Shown one piece after another: positions 6,083 to 7,244 of a DNA stretch of 7,244 nucleotides; the stretch's first letter is position 1; each line of letters begins with the position of its first letter. Position numbers and translations under genes: made by a program. The notes under the pieces are model-generated. The model ran no database searches, was not told the origin of the DNA, and saw only the letters and a program-made list of their open reading frames with translations. Source of the DNA: JBAUHN01 sp049680295 (GTDB taxonomy: Bacteria; Pseudomonadota; Alphaproteobacteria; Rhodobacterales; Rhodobacteraceae); assembly GCA_049680295.1 (NCBI GenBank), contig JBAUHN010000131.1, positions 1 through 7,244 on the forward strand. Reading direction: 5' to 3'.

Positions 6083-7177
6083 CTATGCTTGATTAAGACT
6101 TGGCCCGCGAACCACGTAGAACGTGGCAATGCCACTTAGAGCTACAAGAAGTGAGAAGCCTTCAAATCGACCTATTAAAAGCAAATTCGCAGACAGCACG
6201 ATAATCACTGCACCCATCCCCATAATCAGCTTTCTATCTGACCTGGCGCGGTCTTGGTCATCGCCTAAAGGCGATCCCGCGAAGACCTCGTGAACTTTCG
6301 CAACGCAAAAACCAAAGGTGGCAACTGTAACAGCCCCCATCAGAAGGGTCGTGAAATGGCTTACAGAACTGTTGTCCAACCAGCTGTTTTCGGTAGTTCT
6401 AAAGCCCAAAGCAGCCTGCGCATCCCAGCTTAACCAGCTCACGAAATCTTTTGCATTCGACGACAAGTAAACGATTTGGAGTTTGATAAGTGTTGCGATC
6501 CACAAACCAAGGGCAGTTACCCTAAAGCTCCCCCAGATAACTCTGATCCCTGCTTCTCGGATTGTCACAGTTGTCGTCACAAGATTTTGTTGGATCGAAT
6601 TATTGCAAGTTTCACGGTAGTCGAGGGCGATAATGACCAGAAAAAGTAGACCCAACAAAAAGACGACTATGTAAGAAGCGGTATACAAGTAGCCAACCGC
6701 TGACAGTACCATAGCCTGTCGAATTGATATCACCTCGGGACGTGACAGCGCGACAAGATATCGGTCTATTTGGACACCGCCGGGATCGCCCGACATATAG
6801 GCGGGTAAATATATACCTGCCCATTGGAACCCGAAAACAAAGAATAAGCTAAATAGCGCTATCGCCCAAAACGATAAGGTGAAGGAATTTACCTTCAACA
6901 TCCACCCATCCGCACCTGTTAAGAAGTCGGCTTTGTCGCCACTCAACGCGCACTGAGATCGTGCACCGTTTTTCCAACATGATATCAGCTCGTTGATGGA
7001 CAGTATGTAAAGCGGAAGCACAATTAAGGGCAGCACCGTCAGCGTCGGTGCCCAGATGAATCCCACCTGTTTGTCCAATCCGTCTTCGGGGCTGTAGGTG
7101 ACGCTGAGTGTGCCCAAAGCATAGTTCATCAATCCCAATGCACCGAAAACAAGCCAGTAAGAGACAAGCAAATTCAT
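6083..7177 (-). CDS. Unrecognised multi-pass integral membrane protein
   Basis: I do not recognise this family. The 364 residues contain about eight hydrophobic segments: roughly 4-25, 41-60, 97-119, 155-184 (long), 212-236, 276-296, 317-335 and 338-356. Between them are hydrophilic loops, including a charged stretch GDDQDRARSDRK (305-316) and a loop with C67 and C76. No transporter signature, kinase, protease or nucleotide-binding motif is visible. The ATG at 7177 lacks a good ribosome site (only GGCGAA nearby), and the same frame stays open to the right edge without another ATG, GTG or TTG, so the true start may lie outside the window. It is followed 8 bases later by the hydrolase gene and probably shares its transcript. 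Base composition is clearly lower in G+C than the pqq genes. Confidence 0.75.
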   Translation of the reverse strand: MNLLVSYWLVFGALGLMNYALGTLSVTYSPEDGLDKQVGFIWAPTLTVLPLIVLPLYILSINELISCWKNGARSQCALSGDKADFLTGADGWMLKVNSFTLSFWAIALFSLFFVFGFQWAGIYLPAYMSGDPGGVQIDRYLVALSRPEVISIRQAMVLSAVGYLYTASYIVVFLLGLLFLVIIALDYRETCNNSIQQNLVTTTVTIREAGIRVIWGSFRVTALGLWIATLIKLQIVYLSSNAKDFVSWLSWDAQAALGFRTTENSWLDNSSVSHFTTLLMGAVTVATFGFCVAKVHEVFAGSPLGDDQDRARSDRKLIMGMGAVIIVLSANLLLIGRFEGFSLLVALSGIATFYVVRGPSLNQA

Positions 7178-7244
7178 GGATGCTTCGCCAGTAAGTAACC
7201 ACTCACATTTTTTGGCCAGGCCCTCGTGAATAGGCTTCGTGTTC

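Overview
This window looks like chromosomal DNA from an alphaproteobacterium, most likely of the Rhodobacterales/Roseobacter group. That placement rests on protein flavour (the PqqE, PqqB and alpha/beta-hydrolase sequences) and on gene content; no rRNA or other marker gene is present. The core is a complete pqqABCDE operon on the minus strand, encoding the peptide precursor and enzymes that make the redox cofactor pyrroloquinoline quinone (PQQ).

Layout: (1) 2-1192, plus strand: the C-terminal part of a hybrid sensor histidine kinase (coiled coil, HisKA, HATPase, receiver), cut by the left edge. (2) 1205-4344, minus strand, transcribed right to left: pqqA, pqqB, pqqC, pqqD, pqqE. The last four are joined by 4-, 4- and 1-base start/stop overlaps. 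pqqE and the kinase converge with only 12 bases between stop codons. (3) 4345-4561: a divergent regulatory region holding two perfect inverted repeats side by side. (4) 4562-4963, plus strand: a small secreted class I c-type cytochrome. (5) 4964-5119: a non-coding gap of 156 bases between convergent genes. (6) 5120-7177, minus strand: a two-gene unit made of an unrecognised multi-pass membrane protein followed 8 bases later by an alpha/beta hydrolase that is split by a one-base frameshift.

How it fits together: PqqA is the ribosomally made peptide. PqqD presents it to the radical SAM enzyme PqqE, which links a Glu and a Tyr. PqqB and PqqC act later, PqqC doing the final oxidation. PQQ serves periplasmic dehydrogenases that pass electrons to soluble c-type cytochromes, so the divergent cytochrome gene is a natural partner. 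A hybrid kinase beside pqq genes resembles the setting of alcohol/methanol/formaldehyde regulators (ErcS-type in Pseudomonas, FlhS-type in Paracoccus), but its sensor part is outside the window. No PQQ-dependent dehydrogenase and no pqqF-type protease gene is present here.

The right-hand third is compositionally different: four sampled 60-base lines in the membrane-protein gene average about 45% G+C, against about 62% in four sampled pqq lines. It may be an accessory insertion or a less constrained region. I do not see a clearly new multi-gene system. The points most worth following are the paired palindromes between pqqA and the cytochrome gene, the long acidic tail of PqqA, the frameshifted hydrolase with its membrane-protein partner, and a split 17-base repeat flanking the cytochrome gene.
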